A DNA stretch of 64,000 nucleotides from Mycobacteriales bacterium (GTDB taxonomy: Bacteria > Actinomycetota > Actinomycetes > Mycobacteriales > Mycobacteriaceae). A program made the position numbers and the translations under genes. Under the pieces are notes generated by a model. The model saw nothing but the letters and a program-made list of their open reading frames with translations. It was not told the origin of the DNA and searched no databases. Location: NCBI GenBank assembly GCA_012842085.1, contig DUTM01000007.1:1-64000 (forward strand), written 5' to 3'. Shown here one piece after another: positions 54,042 through 62,701 of the stretch. The number at the start of each line of letters is the position of its first letter. Position 1 is the stretch's first letter.

Positions 54042-54094
54042 GGAATAGAAGTTTTAGTTATAGTGTTGCTATTGATGAATCAAGTTTCTATTCC
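54042..54094 (+). promoter_or_regulatory. Inverted repeat ahead of trxB
   Basis: GGAATAGAA (54042-54050) and TTCTATTCC (54086-54094) are perfectly complementary and flank 35 bases. The right arm ends five bases before the GGAGG of trxB. It could be an operator pair, a SigM-linked promoter element, or an RNA stem affecting trxB translation. Confidence 0.5.
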
Positions 54095-54109
54095 TAACGG
54101 AGGACCAAG

Positions 54110-55057
54110 GTGGCAGATAACAGCCAGCAGAAAGAGATAGCCGACGTCATTGTTATTGGCTCCGGCCCCGCCGGCTACACCGCGGCGATCTATGCTGCCC
54201 GAGCGGGATTGAAGCCCCTCGTATTTGAAGGATTCGAAGCCGGTGGCCTACTCACCCAGACCACCATGGTGGAGAACTTCCCCGGATTCCGGGAAGGCAT
54301 CATGGGTCCCGAGCTCATGGACGAGATGCGCGCCCAATCCGAAACCTTCGGCGCCGACCTACGCCCCCAGAATGTGGACGAGGTTGACCTCACCGGAGAC
54401 GTCAAGAAAGTGTGGAGCGAAGGCGAAGAATACCACGCCAAGACAGTCATTTTGGCTATGGGATCCAAGCCCCGCTACCTAGATATTCCCGGCGAAGAAG
54501 AATTCAAAGCCCGCGGCGTTTCTGCCTGCGCCACATGCGACGGATTCTTCTTTAGGGACAAGGACATTGCCGTGGTCGGTGGTGGCGACTCCGCCATGGA
54601 GGAAGCCAACTTCCTGACCCGCTTCGCCAAATCTGTCACCATTATTCACCGCCGCGACGAATGGCGCGCCAGCCCCATCATGGCTAAGCGTGCCGCCGAA
54701 AACGAGAAGATCAAGTTCCTCATGAACTCGATCGTGACGGAGATCCAAGGCGACAACAGCGTCAACAATCTCCGCATCAAAAACACCGTCACCGGCGAAA
54801 TGAGCGACCTACCCGTAGAGGGTGTCTTCATGTCCATTGGCCACGACCCACAGTCCGAAATGCTTAAGGGACAGCTGGAAACCGATGAGAAGGGATACGT
54901 GAAGGTAGCTAACCGCACCTCCGTCACCAGCCTCGACGGCGTGTTCGCAGCAGGCGACCTGATTGACCCCAAGTACCAGCAGGCCGTCACCGCCGCTGGC
55001 AGTGGCTGTGTAGCCGCCCTGGACGCCCAAGACTGGCTCATGCAGCACGAAGACTAA
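54110..55057 (+). CDS. trxB: Thioredoxin-disulfide reductase
   Basis: 315 residues from GTG 54110 with GGAGG ahead. TrxB is a FAD enzyme that passes electrons from NADPH to thioredoxin. It has [11 protein letters not shown] (FAD binding), the redox pair C-A-T-C (Cys140, Cys143), [11 protein letters not shown] (NADPH binding) and the C-terminal F-A-A-G-D. Its substrate gene trxA follows 53 bases downstream, so both are probably expressed together, possibly under SigM. Confidence 0.97.
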   Translation: MADNSQQKEIADVIVIGSGPAGYTAAIYAARAGLKPLVFEGFEAGGLLTQTTMVENFPGFREGIMGPELMDEMRAQSETFGADLRPQNVDEVDLTGDVKKVWSEGEEYHAKTVILAMGSKPRYLDIPGEEEFKARGVSACATCDGFFFRDKDIAVVGGGDSAMEEANFLTRFAKSVTIIHRRDEWRASPIMAKRAAENEKIKFLMNSIVTEIQGDNSVNNLRIKNTVTGEMSDLPVEGVFMSIGHDPQSEMLKGQLETDEKGYVKVANRTSVTSLDGVFAAGDLIDPKYQQAVTAAGSGCVAALDAQDWLMQHED

Positions 55058-55110
55058 CCAAGAACACCACAACACTCAGATAAAACGTAAGAAAGAAAAA
55101 GGAGGACCCC

Positions 55111-55434
55111 ATGTCCAAGCCCGTAACCGTTACTTCCGATAACTTCCGCGAAGCCGTCGTCGAATCCGACAAGCCGGTACTCGTAGACTTCTGGGCCGCC
55201 TGGTGCGGACCCTGCCAGATGGTTGGCCCCGTTCTCGACGAGATCGCCAAGGAGCAGGCCGACAAGCTCACCGTTGCGAAGGTGAACGTCGACGAGCAGC
55301 AGGCACTAGCCCAATTGTTTGGCGTCATGTCCATCCCGACCATGATGCTCTTCAAGGACGGCAAAGTCGCTAAGACTATGACCGGCGCCCGCCCGAAGGC
55401 TGCCATCATGAAGGCCATCGAGGACTCCATCTAA
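55111..55434 (+). CDS. trxA: Thioredoxin
   Basis: 107 residues, strong AAAGGAGG site. The active site W-C-G-P-C has Cys32 and Cys35; the cis-proline loop is S-I-P-T and the end G-A-R-P-K-A. It reduces protein disulfides in the cytoplasm and is itself reduced by TrxB. A strong hairpin follows. Confidence 0.97.
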   Translation: MSKPVTVTSDNFREAVVESDKPVLVDFWAAWCGPCQMVGPVLDEIAKEQADKLTVAKVNVDEQQALAQLFGVMSIPTMMLFKDGKVAKTMTGARPKAAIMKAIEDSI

Positions 55435-55448
55435 GAAACAAAACAGTT

Positions 55449-55490
55449 AAACTGACGGCACGTTGGGTAACCACGTGCCGTCAGTTTATC
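55449..55490 (+). terminator. Terminator after trxA
   Basis: A perfect 14-bp stem (AAACTGACGGCACG at 55449-55462 with its complement at 55474-55487), with the T tract partly inside the stem. Confidence 0.85.
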
Positions 55491-55596
55491 TCTGCCGGTG
55501 TTTGGGTTATGTAAGGTTGCTCGGAAACCTCTAGAATGGTTAATACCCCAGTGACTACTGATTTTGTTCCGCATTCGCTCAAGGAGTCCACAGCAG

Positions 55597-56724
55597 ATGA
55601 CGAAGCCACACGATCACGCACCCAGTGCGGAGGTTCGTAAGCAACTCGTCGATCTCGGCTTTGTGCTCAACCCCGACGACGACCTCGGAACCGCGATCCG
55701 TGCTTTCCAACAGCAACGCGGTCTTGTGGTGGACGGCTGGGTTGGCCCCATGACCAAACGGGCCCTCAAAGAAGCCGGGCACCAGCTGGGCAGCCGCGTT
55801 CTTAATTTCATTCCCACCAATGTGATGTTCGGGGATGACGTCGCTGCCCTCCAAGAAAGCCTTCAAGAACTAGGCTTCTACACTTCCCGCATTGATGGGG
55901 TTTTCGGTTCCTCCACCCATATTGCACTTCTTAACTACCAGCGGGATTTCGGTTTGGCCTCCGACGGTATTTGTGGGCCCGCCACCCTGCAGTCGTTGAG
56001 TCGCTTGGGTCGCCGCATTACCGGTGGTTCCCCCTCCGCCATTATGGAGCAGGAAGTTGTGCGCCGCTCCGGCCCGCGGCTTTCCGGCAAACGCATTATC
56101 CTGAACCCGAATTTCACCAACACCACCAATTCGGAATACAGTGCCCTGTTGGGGGAGGATCTGCGCGAACCACACGATGAGATTGTGTGGGATATTGCGA
56201 ACCGCATTGAGGGGCGCATGACGGCGCTTGGTGTGGAATCGTTTATTACTCACCCGCGCGGCAGCGATATTGATGCTGACAAAGCAGCCGAGATGGCGAA
56301 CCGGGTGGATGGCGATATTGTCATTACTTTAGAGTGCGACGTTTACCCGAATGACAAGGCAAACGGTTGTGCCACTTTCTTTTTCGGCAACGGTGAAGGA
56401 AAAGTTTCGGCTGTTGGCCAGCTGCTAGCCGAGTTTATTAACCGCGAAATTGTGGCGCGTACTGGTTTGACGGACTGCCGCAGCCACGGCCGCACCTGGG
56501 ACGTTTTGCGACTCACCCGCATGCCGTCAGTATCTGTGTCGATGGGATACATCACCAACCCTGATGATCGGGCACTGCTGCTCGATCCGGAAGCACGCGA
56601 CCGGATTGCGGAAGCAATTGTGGTGGCGGTGAAGCGTCTCTACTTAATGAATGAGGACACTCTCTCCACGGGCTCCTTTACTTTTGCGGAGCTTCTGGAG
56701 GTTGAGAAGAACGGCACCGCGTAG
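55597..56724 (+). CDS. cwlM: CwlM, amidase-like regulator of peptidoglycan synthesis
   Basis: 375 residues from ATG 55597, chosen for its AAGGAG site; no signal peptide. Two peptidoglycan-binding repeats (about 10-70 and 85-145; each with G-x-F/V-G-x-x-T) precede an amidase_3 domain (about 175-355). The usual zinc ligands are not seen: the D-P-G-H-G-G position reads N-P-N-F-T-N and the S-L-H position reads T-L-E-C. This fits what is known of mycobacterial CwlM, a cytoplasmic protein that stimulates MurA when phosphorylated. The C-terminal Thr-rich segment (D-T-L-S-T-G-S-F-T-F) resembles the region phosphorylated there. Its end overlaps the end of the GNAT gene by 47 bases. Confidence 0.9.
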   Translation: MTKPHDHAPSAEVRKQLVDLGFVLNPDDDLGTAIRAFQQQRGLVVDGWVGPMTKRALKEAGHQLGSRVLNFIPTNVMFGDDVAALQESLQELGFYTSRIDGVFGSSTHIALLNYQRDFGLASDGICGPATLQSLSRLGRRITGGSPSAIMEQEVVRRSGPRLSGKRIILNPNFTNTTNSEYSALLGEDLREPHDEIVWDIANRIEGRMTALGVESFITHPRGSDIDADKAAEMANRVDGDIVITLECDVYPNDKANGCATFFFGNGEGKVSAVGQLLAEFINREIVARTGLTDCRSHGRTWDVLRLTRMPSVSVSMGYITNPDDRALLLDPEARDRIAEAIVVAVKRLYLMNEDTLSTGSFTFAELLEVEKNGTA

Positions 56725-57379
56725 CCTTCACGCGCCGCTGATACGTCAGCAACTCTATCTTCTGGTCGTGGCGTCGCTCCAAGGCCGCTTTCACTGACAC
56801 TGCCCACAGGTTGTGGCGATCTATATCCATGCGCCAACGCGACACCCGCGGGTCACGAATAATTTCCTTAAAACCGCAGACGGACAACACATCTTGGGTA
56901 GGAATGCACTTGTGGTTACTCCAGTGATGGGGGTCTGCATCCTCCGCATATGCCCCCACATCCCCTAGTCGTCCATAGGCTTCTATGGCACGCACACCAC
57001 GCGATTTCAGATCCTGTATGGCGGCGTTGATAAGCGACACATAGGACATCATGCTGCGGCTATCGTCTTCGATATAGACGTGGCTGAGCAGCATCGCATC
57101 TGCCGATGTGGGACCGGCAGGAATCAGTTTGTCGCGGGGAATGTAATTGGGGGGTGCGTAGAGGCAGGTGCCAACCGGCCGCCCGTCTCGAATGAGGATC
57201 TGCCCACAGACTCCCCACTCAAGTAGCACGCTAGAAGTCCACGCTTCTTTTTCGAACGAGTCGTGGCAGTTTTTGTCACCATCCGCTACCGATCGTTCGG
57301 TTTCCCAAAAAACGCAGCTTCGAGAATGGTCGGAAAGACCATCAAACTCGCTGAGGCCAAGCGGAATGATCCGATCCAT
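56678..57379 (-). CDS. GNAT-family acetyltransferase (Rv3916c-type)
   Basis: 233 residues, AAGGAGG site before ATG 57379. It has the GNAT core: V-C-G-Q-I-L-I-R-D-G-R-P-V-G-T, then L-L-S-H-V-Y-I-E-D-D-S-R-S-M-M-S-Y-V-S-L followed by a helix and A-I-E-A-Y-G-R-L-G. The canonical Q/RxxGxG/A acetyl-CoA loop is not clear (D-D-S-R-S-M-M-S). The corresponding mycobacterial gene lies between cwlM and parB too. The substrate is unknown. The last 30 residues are basic and overlap cwlM on the other strand. Confidence 0.8.
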   Translation of the reverse strand: MDRIIPLGLSEFDGLSDHSRSCVFWETERSVADGDKNCHDSFEKEAWTSSVLLEWGVCGQILIRDGRPVGTCLYAPPNYIPRDKLIPAGPTSADAMLLSHVYIEDDSRSMMSYVSLINAAIQDLKSRGVRAIEAYGRLGDVGAYAEDADPHHWSNHKCIPTQDVLSVCGFKEIIRDPRVSRWRMDIDRHNLWAVSVKAALERRHDQKIELLTYQRRVKATRCRSSQPPEAPQK

Positions 57380-57428
57380 AAGTTGGCCTCCTTTCCGAAT
57401 TTGATGAAAATCTGGCCAAAAATGGCAC

Positions 57429-57441
57429 TGTCACAGTGACA
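57429..57441. promoter_or_regulatory. Short palindrome ahead of the GNAT gene
   Basis: TGTCACAGTGACA is a perfect dyad (6-1-6) 50 bases before the GNAT start, in the promoter area. It may be an operator; it does not match the GlxR/CRP consensus well. Confidence 0.35.
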
Positions 57442-57492
57442 AAACTACCGTGACTAATTACACGTATGTATTTTTGCTTTAAAAAAGTATTT

Positions 57493-58494
57493 TTAGTCAG
57501 TGAGCAGTCCGATGATCCGTTGGGCGTCCGCAGCATCACCGAAGTCGATTGTGATGCGTCCGCGCTTCCTTCCCATCGTAACTTTCACTGAAGTTTCAAG
57601 ATGATCGGCGAGTTCGTCTGCTCCCGCTTTGATCTCGGCGGGGACTTCAACCTTCCGAGTCTTGCGGGACGCCTTTGGCTTCTTGCCATCATTGTTGATG
57701 AGGGTGACGGCTTCTTCAGTTTGTCGAACGGAGAGTCCCTCCGCAACAATCCGCGCAGCCAATGACTCTTGATCCGCTTGTCCGGTTTTTATGCCGAGCA
57801 GTGCGCGAGCATGTCCAGCAGAAAGAACACCCGCAGCCACGCGGCGCTGCACCGCTACCGGAAGTTTCAGAAGCCGAATCATATTGGTAACGACTGGACG
57901 AGAGCGTCCCAGGCGATCTGCCAGCTCTTCATGAGTAACTTCAAATTCTTCGAGCAACTGTTGATAGGCAGCAGCTTCTTCCAGTGGGTTCAGCTGTACT
58001 CGGTGAATATTCTCAAGAAGCGCGTCGCGCAGCATTGCAGAGTCGTCGGTTTGCCGCACAATAGCAGGAATAGTTTCCAGGTCTGCTCGTTGTGCTGCCC
58101 GCCACCGACGTTCACCCATAATGATTTCGTAGGCCTTGGGTGCAATCTCCCGCACCACAATAGGCTGCAGTAGCCCAAATTCACGAATGGAGTGGACTAA
58201 CTCATTGAGGACTTCTTCATCGAAGTTTTGGCGCGGTTGTTGTTCGTTTGGGCGAATAGCATCTAACGCGATTTCACGGTAAACAGCGCCTACCGGGCGG
58301 GTTTTCTTTTTCTTGGCAGCGGTGGCAGCAGCAGTTTTCGGAGCTTTCTTCTGCTTCGATTGGTCGCCCCGCTCCCCTGCTCCCAAAATAATGTCGGCAG
58401 CGGCGTCACCTAACCGAGGTGTTCCTTTACGTTCGTCTGTAGGAATGAGAGCTGCTAAACCGCGACCCAAACCACCTTGTCGTTTATTAGCCAT
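57493..58494 (-). CDS. parB: Chromosome partitioning protein ParB
   Basis: 333 residues. ParB binds parS sites, spreads as a CTP-dependent clamp and loads condensin. The N-terminal domain has I-R-P-N-E-Q-Q-P-R and the [11 protein letters not shown]-binding motif; the helix-turn-helix is around [18 protein letters not shown]; the C-terminal dimerisation domain is short. An Ala/Lys-rich linker ([16 protein letters not shown]) lies at about residue 48-65. The start overlaps parA by eight bases (ATGGCTAA). The four parS sites nearby are its targets. Confidence 0.97.
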   Translation of the reverse strand: MANKRQGGLGRGLAALIPTDERKGTPRLGDAAADIILGAGERGDQSKQKKAPKTAAATAAKKKKTRPVGAVYREIALDAIRPNEQQPRQNFDEEVLNELVHSIREFGLLQPIVVREIAPKAYEIIMGERRWRAAQRADLETIPAIVRQTDDSAMLRDALLENIHRVQLNPLEEAAAYQQLLEEFEVTHEELADRLGRSRPVVTNMIRLLKLPVAVQRRVAAGVLSAGHARALLGIKTGQADQESLAARIVAEGLSVRQTEEAVTLINNDGKKPKASRKTRKVEVPAEIKAGADELADHLETSVKVTMGRKRGRITIDFGDAADAQRIIGLLTD

Positions 58495-59383
58495 TATTCG
58501 CTTCCTCCATTTCGCCGCTACGTATAATTATTTCTTTTGCTGCTTCTAAGTATGTTTTTGAGCCTGCCGATCCGGGATCAAACTGGATTACCGTCTGGCT
58601 GAATCCGGGAGCTTCGGACACCTTGACAGATCGCGGGATGACCGTATCTAGGACAATGTCACCAAAGTGGTTACGAACTTCATCTTCTACTTGGTCAGCT
58701 AGACGTGTTCGCCCATCGAACATGGTGAGAATAATGGTGGAAAGGTGCAGGTTTTTATTGAGGTGGGACTTAATGAGTTTGATGTTGTTGAGTAGCTGCC
58801 CGACACCTTCCAGCGCATAATATTCGCACTGAATAGGGAGTAGAATCTCTTGAGCAGCCACCATCGCGTTAATGGTGAGCAGCCCTAAAGAGGGTGGGCA
58901 GTCAATAAAAATAAAGTCAACATCGAGCTCGTCGATGTAGTCATCTCGCAGAGCTTCAAGAAGCCGATGTTCGCGGGCCACCATCGATACCAGCTCAATT
59001 TCTGATCCAGCTAGATCGATTGTTGCGGGAATAACGAATACGTTTTCTCCAGCAGTTGATTGCTGTACGCATTCGCTCGCCGTATTTATCCCCATCATGA
59101 GCTCGTAGCTAGACGGCGTTCCTGCGCGGTGTTCCGCACCTAAAGCAGTAGAGGCATTCCCCTGGGGATCGAGGTCGATAACCAAGACCCTCATGCCGTA
59201 CAAACCTAACGCAGCTGCTAGGTTCACTGCTGTAGTGGTTTTACCCACTCCCCCTTTTTGGTTGGCGACAGCAATCGTACGGCGAAAACCTGGTCGCTCG
59301 AATTGTTCTAAACCATATCGATGGATAATTCGTGACGCTTGATCAGCGGCTTCAGCGATTGGTGTATCAGAGTAATTAGTCAT
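58487..59383 (-). CDS. parA: Chromosome partitioning ATPase ParA
   Basis: 298 residues. ParA is a Walker-type ATPase that segregates ParB-parS complexes. The deviant Walker A is K-G-G-V-G-K-T-T-T at about 44-52; Walker A' is V-I-D-L-D-P-Q-G-N; Walker B is F-I-F-I-D-C-P-P-S. About 35 extra residues precede the first strand, as in mycobacterial ParA. It heads the parAB operon; the intergenic region before it carries two parS sites, which suggests feedback by ParB. Confidence 0.97.
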   Translation of the reverse strand: MTNYSDTPIAEAADQASRIIHRYGLEQFERPGFRRTIAVANQKGGVGKTTTAVNLAAALGLYGMRVLVIDLDPQGNASTALGAEHRAGTPSSYELMMGINTASECVQQSTAGENVFVIPATIDLAGSEIELVSMVAREHRLLEALRDDYIDELDVDFIFIDCPPSLGLLTINAMVAAQEILLPIQCEYYALEGVGQLLNNIKLIKSHLNKNLHLSTIILTMFDGRTRLADQVEDEVRNHFGDIVLDTVIPRSVKVSEAPGFSQTVIQFDPGSAGSKTYLEAAKEIIIRSGEMEEANNG

Positions 59384-59404
59384 TCATCTTCCCGTTTAAT
59401 GTTT

Positions 59405-59420
59405 TGTTTCACGTGAAACA
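59405..59420. promoter_or_regulatory. parS site 1
   Basis: TGTTTCACGTGAAACA, the perfect bacterial parS palindrome bound by ParB, 22 bases upstream of the parA start. Confidence 0.95.
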
Positions 59421-59556
59421 GAAGACGTGCTTTCTTATTGTTTCATGAACTGAATACTGATGGGAGATAAGTTCCGTAAATCCTTTTTCAGATTTCAGTT
59501 CACTGTGGTGGTTAATGTGGCCTTGTTGCTTAACTACTAATTGTTCATGGTGACCT

Positions 59557-59572
59557 TGTTTCACGTGAAACA
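59557..59572. promoter_or_regulatory. parS site 2
   Basis: A second perfect TGTTTCACGTGAAACA, next to the end of rsmG. Confidence 0.95.
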
Positions 59573-59588
59573 AGAGCCATAGAGCGAA

Positions 59589-60212
59589 CTAAACGCGTAC
59601 CGCAGTAACTACGAAAGTATCGTCTACTTCTTCTTTGCTGAGTTGCACAACCTTCTCGTTGCGCCAACCCGCACGACCGACTTCTTGCTTATCGCGGTCA
59701 ATCTCTGATTGCGCAGACTCCCCTTTTAATGCGACAAGGTAGCTACCCTTGGCGGCATAGGGAGCAGACCACTTAGCTAACTTCCCAAGTGGTGCTACAG
59801 CTCGAGATGTCACGTAATCGGCAGTACCAACCTCTCGTTGGATGTGCCCCTCTTCGGCTCTCCCTCGAACCACTGTCACATTGTCTAACTTCAACTCCGC
59901 TACAACTTCATCTAAAAATTTTGTGCGGCGAAGTAACGGTTCAATGAGAACGACTTTTACATCGGGTCGTGCAATAGCTAGCGGGATCCCGGGTAAGCCT
60001 GCCCCGGATCCGATATCCACAACGCTTTTACCTTCGTCAATGATTTCTGCGAGCAGAGCACAATTAAGAACGTGTCTATTCCAAATTCGATCTGCTTCAC
60101 GTGGACCAATGAGACCGCGTTTAATGCCATCGGTACACAAAAGTTGAGCGTACTTTTCAGCGAGGTTGAGTCGGTCTCCAAACATGTCCTTAGCGACAGT
60201 AGGAATAGTCAT
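59589..60212 (-). CDS. rsmG: 16S rRNA (guanine527-N7)-methyltransferase
   Basis: 207 residues from ATG 60212, which has AAAGGA ahead; a TTG at 60227 is less likely. RsmG methylates G527 of 16S rRNA with SAM. Motifs: V-V-D-I-G-S-G-A-G-L-P-G-I-P (SAM), V-L-I-E-P-L-L-R-R-T-K-F-L and T-S-R-A-V-A-P-L. Its place next to parA is usual near bacterial origins. Confidence 0.95.
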   Translation of the reverse strand: MTIPTVAKDMFGDRLNLAEKYAQLLCTDGIKRGLIGPREADRIWNRHVLNCALLAEIIDEGKSVVDIGSGAGLPGIPLAIARPDVKVVLIEPLLRRTKFLDEVVAELKLDNVTVVRGRAEEGHIQREVGTADYVTSRAVAPLGKLAKWSAPYAAKGSYLVALKGESAQSEIDRDKQEVGRAGWRNEKVVQLSKEEVDDTFVVTAVRV

Positions 60213-60247
60213 GAAGTTCCTTTTCAAGAAAATAGAAACTAAGAAAA

Positions 60248-60263
60248 TGTTTCATGTGAAACA
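60248..60263. promoter_or_regulatory. parS site 3 (variant)
   Basis: TGTTTCATGTGAAACA: one central base differs from the consensus (CATG for CACG), which is tolerated in known sites. Confidence 0.85.
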
Positions 60264-60361
60264 TCGACAAAAAGAGTGGTGAAGCGAATTGCTTATATTC
60301 AGTCTAGTGGAGTCAGCACTATTCGCACACTCGGTCGCAACGATCTGTTGACAACTAAAAG

Positions 60362-60370
60362 TTATCCACA
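60362..60370 (+). promoter_or_regulatory. DnaA box
   Basis: Perfect TTATCCACA, nine bases before parS site 4. Confidence 0.8.
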
Positions 60371-60379
60371 AAATCACTC

Positions 60380-60395
60380 TGTTTCACGTGAAACA
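60380..60395. promoter_or_regulatory. parS site 4
   Basis: Perfect TGTTTCACGTGAAACA between DnaA boxes. Confidence 0.95.
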
Positions 60396-60464
60396 AATCG
60401 CCAACGACCCAACTAAACAGTGTCCAACATGGTGTTTTAGGAATTACACACATGTTATTAACAC

Positions 60465-60485
60465 TGTGGATAACTATGTGGATAA
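60465..60485 (-). promoter_or_regulatory. Two DnaA boxes
   Basis: TGTGGATAA at 60465-60473 and at 60477-60485, the reverse complement of the perfect box, 12 bases apart in the same orientation. Such close boxes can bind DnaA cooperatively. Confidence 0.8.
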
Positions 60486-60500
60486 CTTTAAAAGTGCACG

Positions 60501-60533
60501 AAAAAGCCGGCTAGACAAACGTTCTAGCCGGCT
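60501..60533 (-). terminator. Terminator of the rpmH-jag operon
   Basis: On the minus strand a perfect 11-bp stem (AGCCGGCTAGA and its complement) with a 7-base loop is followed by TTTTT. It ends the transcript that runs from rpmH through jag. Confidence 0.92.
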
Positions 60534-60566
60534 TCCGTAGTTAAGGATTACGTCATTACGACAGGA

Positions 60567-61136
60567 TTAATCCTCGTCGTAATTATCGTCATCGTCGTAG
60601 TCATCTCCGTCTACGTCGTCATCGTCGTAGTCGTCTTCATAGTCGTCATCGTCGTCGTACTCATCATCCGGAAAAATAACGACGTGGCGATTTTTACCTT
60701 CTCCGGAAGATTCAGTCACAACGCCTTCAATTTCAGCAATAGCGTCATGAACGACTTTCCGTTCAAACGGAGTCATTGGTTCCAGTTCAACGGGTGTGCC
60801 GAGATCGAAAACCCGACGGGCCCCTTCTTCCGCGAGTCCCCGCAAAGTCTCTTTGCGGCCGGCACGCCAGCCATCAATGTCAAGCATCAAGCGACTCCGC
60901 TCCCCCGTGTTCTGTTGAACAGCAAGGCGAGTCAAGGTCTGCACAGCTTCCAAAACGTTTCCGTCTTTACCGGAAAGCTTGTAGAGCTGATCGCCACCGT
61001 CAATAGCGACTGAGGCGCGGTCGCCTTCAACATCGAGGTCAATGTCGCCATCAAAGTCGAGAATGTCGAGGAAGGCCTCTAGGTAATCGGCTGCGATTTC
61101 GCCTTCGTCGATTAGTTTTTGTTGTCTACTGGTCAT
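60567..61136 (-). CDS. jag: Jag/KhpB RNA-binding protein with polyacidic tail
   Basis: 189 residues. It has a KH-like segment (about 30-80), and an R3H domain with P-M-T-P-F-E-R-K-V-V-H at about 118-130; the Jag_N domain of firmicutes is missing, as in other actinobacteria. KhpB-type proteins bind RNA and affect cell division and envelope growth. The last 37 residues are almost only Asp, Glu and Tyr. This tail is far more acidic than I would expect. It follows yidC by 14 bases in the same operon. Confidence 0.92.
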   Translation of the reverse strand: MTSRQQKLIDEGEIAADYLEAFLDILDFDGDIDLDVEGDRASVAIDGGDQLYKLSGKDGNVLEAVQTLTRLAVQQNTGERSRLMLDIDGWRAGRKETLRGLAEEGARRVFDLGTPVELEPMTPFERKVVHDAIAEIEGVVTESSGEGKNRHVVIFPDDEYDDDDDYEDDYDDDDVDGDDYDDDDNYDED

Positions 61137-61150
61137 CGAAAATCCTTAAC

Positions 61151-62305
61151 CTATTTTTTCTTCTTTTTGTTTTTGCGCTTCTTGTTGGCTTTGCGCCGAG
61201 CTTTTTCAGCTTCTAACCGAATGTCTTTTTCGCTTTGCGCAGCACCATCGCTTTTTTCTTCGGAGACTGTCACCGATTTGTTCTTGCCGGTCTTCACACC
61301 ATCAGTGTTATTTCCGTTTTGATTGACGGTGATGAGACGGCCCCGCTTATCCCGCTTGGGCTTCACACCAGGCTTCGGAGCGGTTTGTTTATGGGACTCT
61401 TGAATGGCCTCTTCTTTTTCTTTCTTCTCTTTATCCATCTTGCCGAAGATGATCTTCTGCTGGAAGAAAGTCCATATATTGTTGGTCACCATGTAGGTCA
61501 AGAGACCGACGTGCCACATAACACCAGTGCCGAGAATCATGATGGGGAAAAACCACAGCATCATCTTATTCATGATGTTTGCTTGGTTATTGGCCATCGC
61601 ACTAGGAGTCTGGCGAGCAATGGAAGCGCGGGCGTTCATGTGGGTTGCGAATGCGGAAAGCAGCAGTAGCGGAATCGTCACTGCCAGAATCGCAATAAAC
61701 AGGCTGCGTGCATCGCCTGCGTTGTATTCTCCCACGGGGAAGAAAGCGGCGTAGGCTTCCTTCTTCTGTGCAATGAAGCCAGAAAGCGGTGCTCCGAAAA
61801 GTCGAGCATCCAAGAAGGAGCGGACTTCTTCCGCGGAGAAGTAGTAGTTACCAGAGGTACGTGTCTTTTCTACTGTCCAGTTCAGGCCACCGGGTCCGCC
61901 AGACATTTTGTTGAAGCTACGAAGTACGTGGAAAAGACCAATGAAGACCGGGATCTGCACCAACATAGGGAGACAGCCCATCATCATGTTGACGCCGTTT
62001 TCTTTTTGCAGCTTCGACATCTCAATAGACATGCGCTGCTTATCGTTGGCGTACTTCTTTTGAAGTGCTTTAATCTCTGGCTGCAGTTCTTGCATCTTGG
62101 TGGTGGTACGTATTTGCTTCACCATCGGATAGAGCAAGATCAGACGAACCGTCACCGTCAAGAAAACAATAGCCAAAGCCCAGGCCGCACCCGACCAGTT
62201 CGGGCTCGCATTCATGTCAATACCGAAGAGGCCAAAAAGCTTCTCGAATGCGGTATGCCATACCCAGAGGATCCAGGATATGGGGTAGTAAATGATATTT
62301 AGCAC
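61151..62305 (-). CDS. yidC: Membrane protein insertase YidC
   Basis: 384 residues from GTG 62305. YidC inserts proteins into the cytoplasmic membrane, alone or with Sec. It has about five membrane segments; the conserved Arg of the groove is in V-T-V-R-L-I-L-L-Y-P, and C-L-P-M-L-V-Q-I-P-V-F-I-G-L-F marks the third segment. The C-terminal 110 residues are cytoplasmic and very basic, ending K-K-R-K-N-K-K-K-K-K, a feature used elsewhere for ribosome contact. The start overlaps the end of yidD by seven bases. Confidence 0.96.
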   Translation of the reverse strand: MLNIIYYPISWILWVWHTAFEKLFGLFGIDMNASPNWSGAAWALAIVFLTVTVRLILLYPMVKQIRTTTKMQELQPEIKALQKKYANDKQRMSIEMSKLQKENGVNMMMGCLPMLVQIPVFIGLFHVLRSFNKMSGGPGGLNWTVEKTRTSGNYYFSAEEVRSFLDARLFGAPLSGFIAQKKEAYAAFFPVGEYNAGDARSLFIAILAVTIPLLLLSAFATHMNARASIARQTPSAMANNQANIMNKMMLWFFPIMILGTGVMWHVGLLTYMVTNNIWTFFQQKIIFGKMDKEKKEKEEAIQESHKQTAPKPGVKPKRDKRGRLITVNQNGNNTDGVKTGKNKSVTVSEEKSDGAAQSEKDIRLEAEKARRKANKKRKNKKKKK

Positions 62306-62688
62306 TGGCGATTGTTCTCCTCTTTCTTAGGGCTCTCGGCATCTGCCTCACCGTGTAGGTGTTTAAGCTTTTTACGCTGGCGCGGTGGTGGTACTGGGTC
62401 GTAGCCACCCGGATGCCAAGGTGCACACTTAAGGATACGGACTGTTGATAGCCAAAGTCCACGGAAGAGACCATGTACTTGCAAAGCCTCAAGCGCGTAG
62501 GCGGAGCAGGTGGGGTAAAACCGACATGTGGAAACTGGCTTTAATTGGCTCATACCAACGCGGTAAAAATACACCGCTTCGATAAGAACCAAGCTGGGCC
62601 AATCCTTCGGATTCTTCCAACTCCGTTTCCGAAACTCGTGTTCGGAGTCGACCGAGCCAGGACGGTTTTCTGGATTCTGATCCTCCAC
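62299..62688 (-). CDS. yidD: Membrane protein insertion efficiency factor YidD
   Basis: 129 residues from GTG 62688, chosen because AGGAAAGGAAGG lies just ahead; the frame can be extended to 62757 but that overlaps rnpA. YidD is a small amphipathic inner-membrane protein that assists YidC. The family block is C-R-F-Y-P-T-C-S-A-Y-A ... L-K-C-A-P-W-H-P-G-G-Y-D-P-V-P. Both ends carry extra charged residues compared with the usual 70-90 residue form. Confidence 0.93.
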   Translation of the reverse strand: MEDQNPENRPGSVDSEHEFRKRSWKNPKDWPSLVLIEAVYFYRVGMSQLKPVSTCRFYPTCSAYALEALQVHGLFRGLWLSTVRILKCAPWHPGGYDPVPPPRQRKKLKHLHGEADAESPKKEENNRQC

Positions 62689-62701
62689 AAACCTTCCTTT
62701 C

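Larger units (their letters stand above)
60213..60566. other. rsmG-jag intergenic region with parS and DnaA boxes
   Basis: 354 bases that carry two parS sites, three perfect DnaA boxes and the terminator of the jag operon, all listed separately. The promoter of the rsmG transcript must also lie here. No gene is seen. Confidence 0.75.

Noticed and set aside
60567-60670. Acidic triplet repeats at the end of jag as a sequencing or replication artefact
   Set aside because: Codons vary (GAC, GAT, GAA, TAC) and the frame closes normally, so it looks like real coding sequence.
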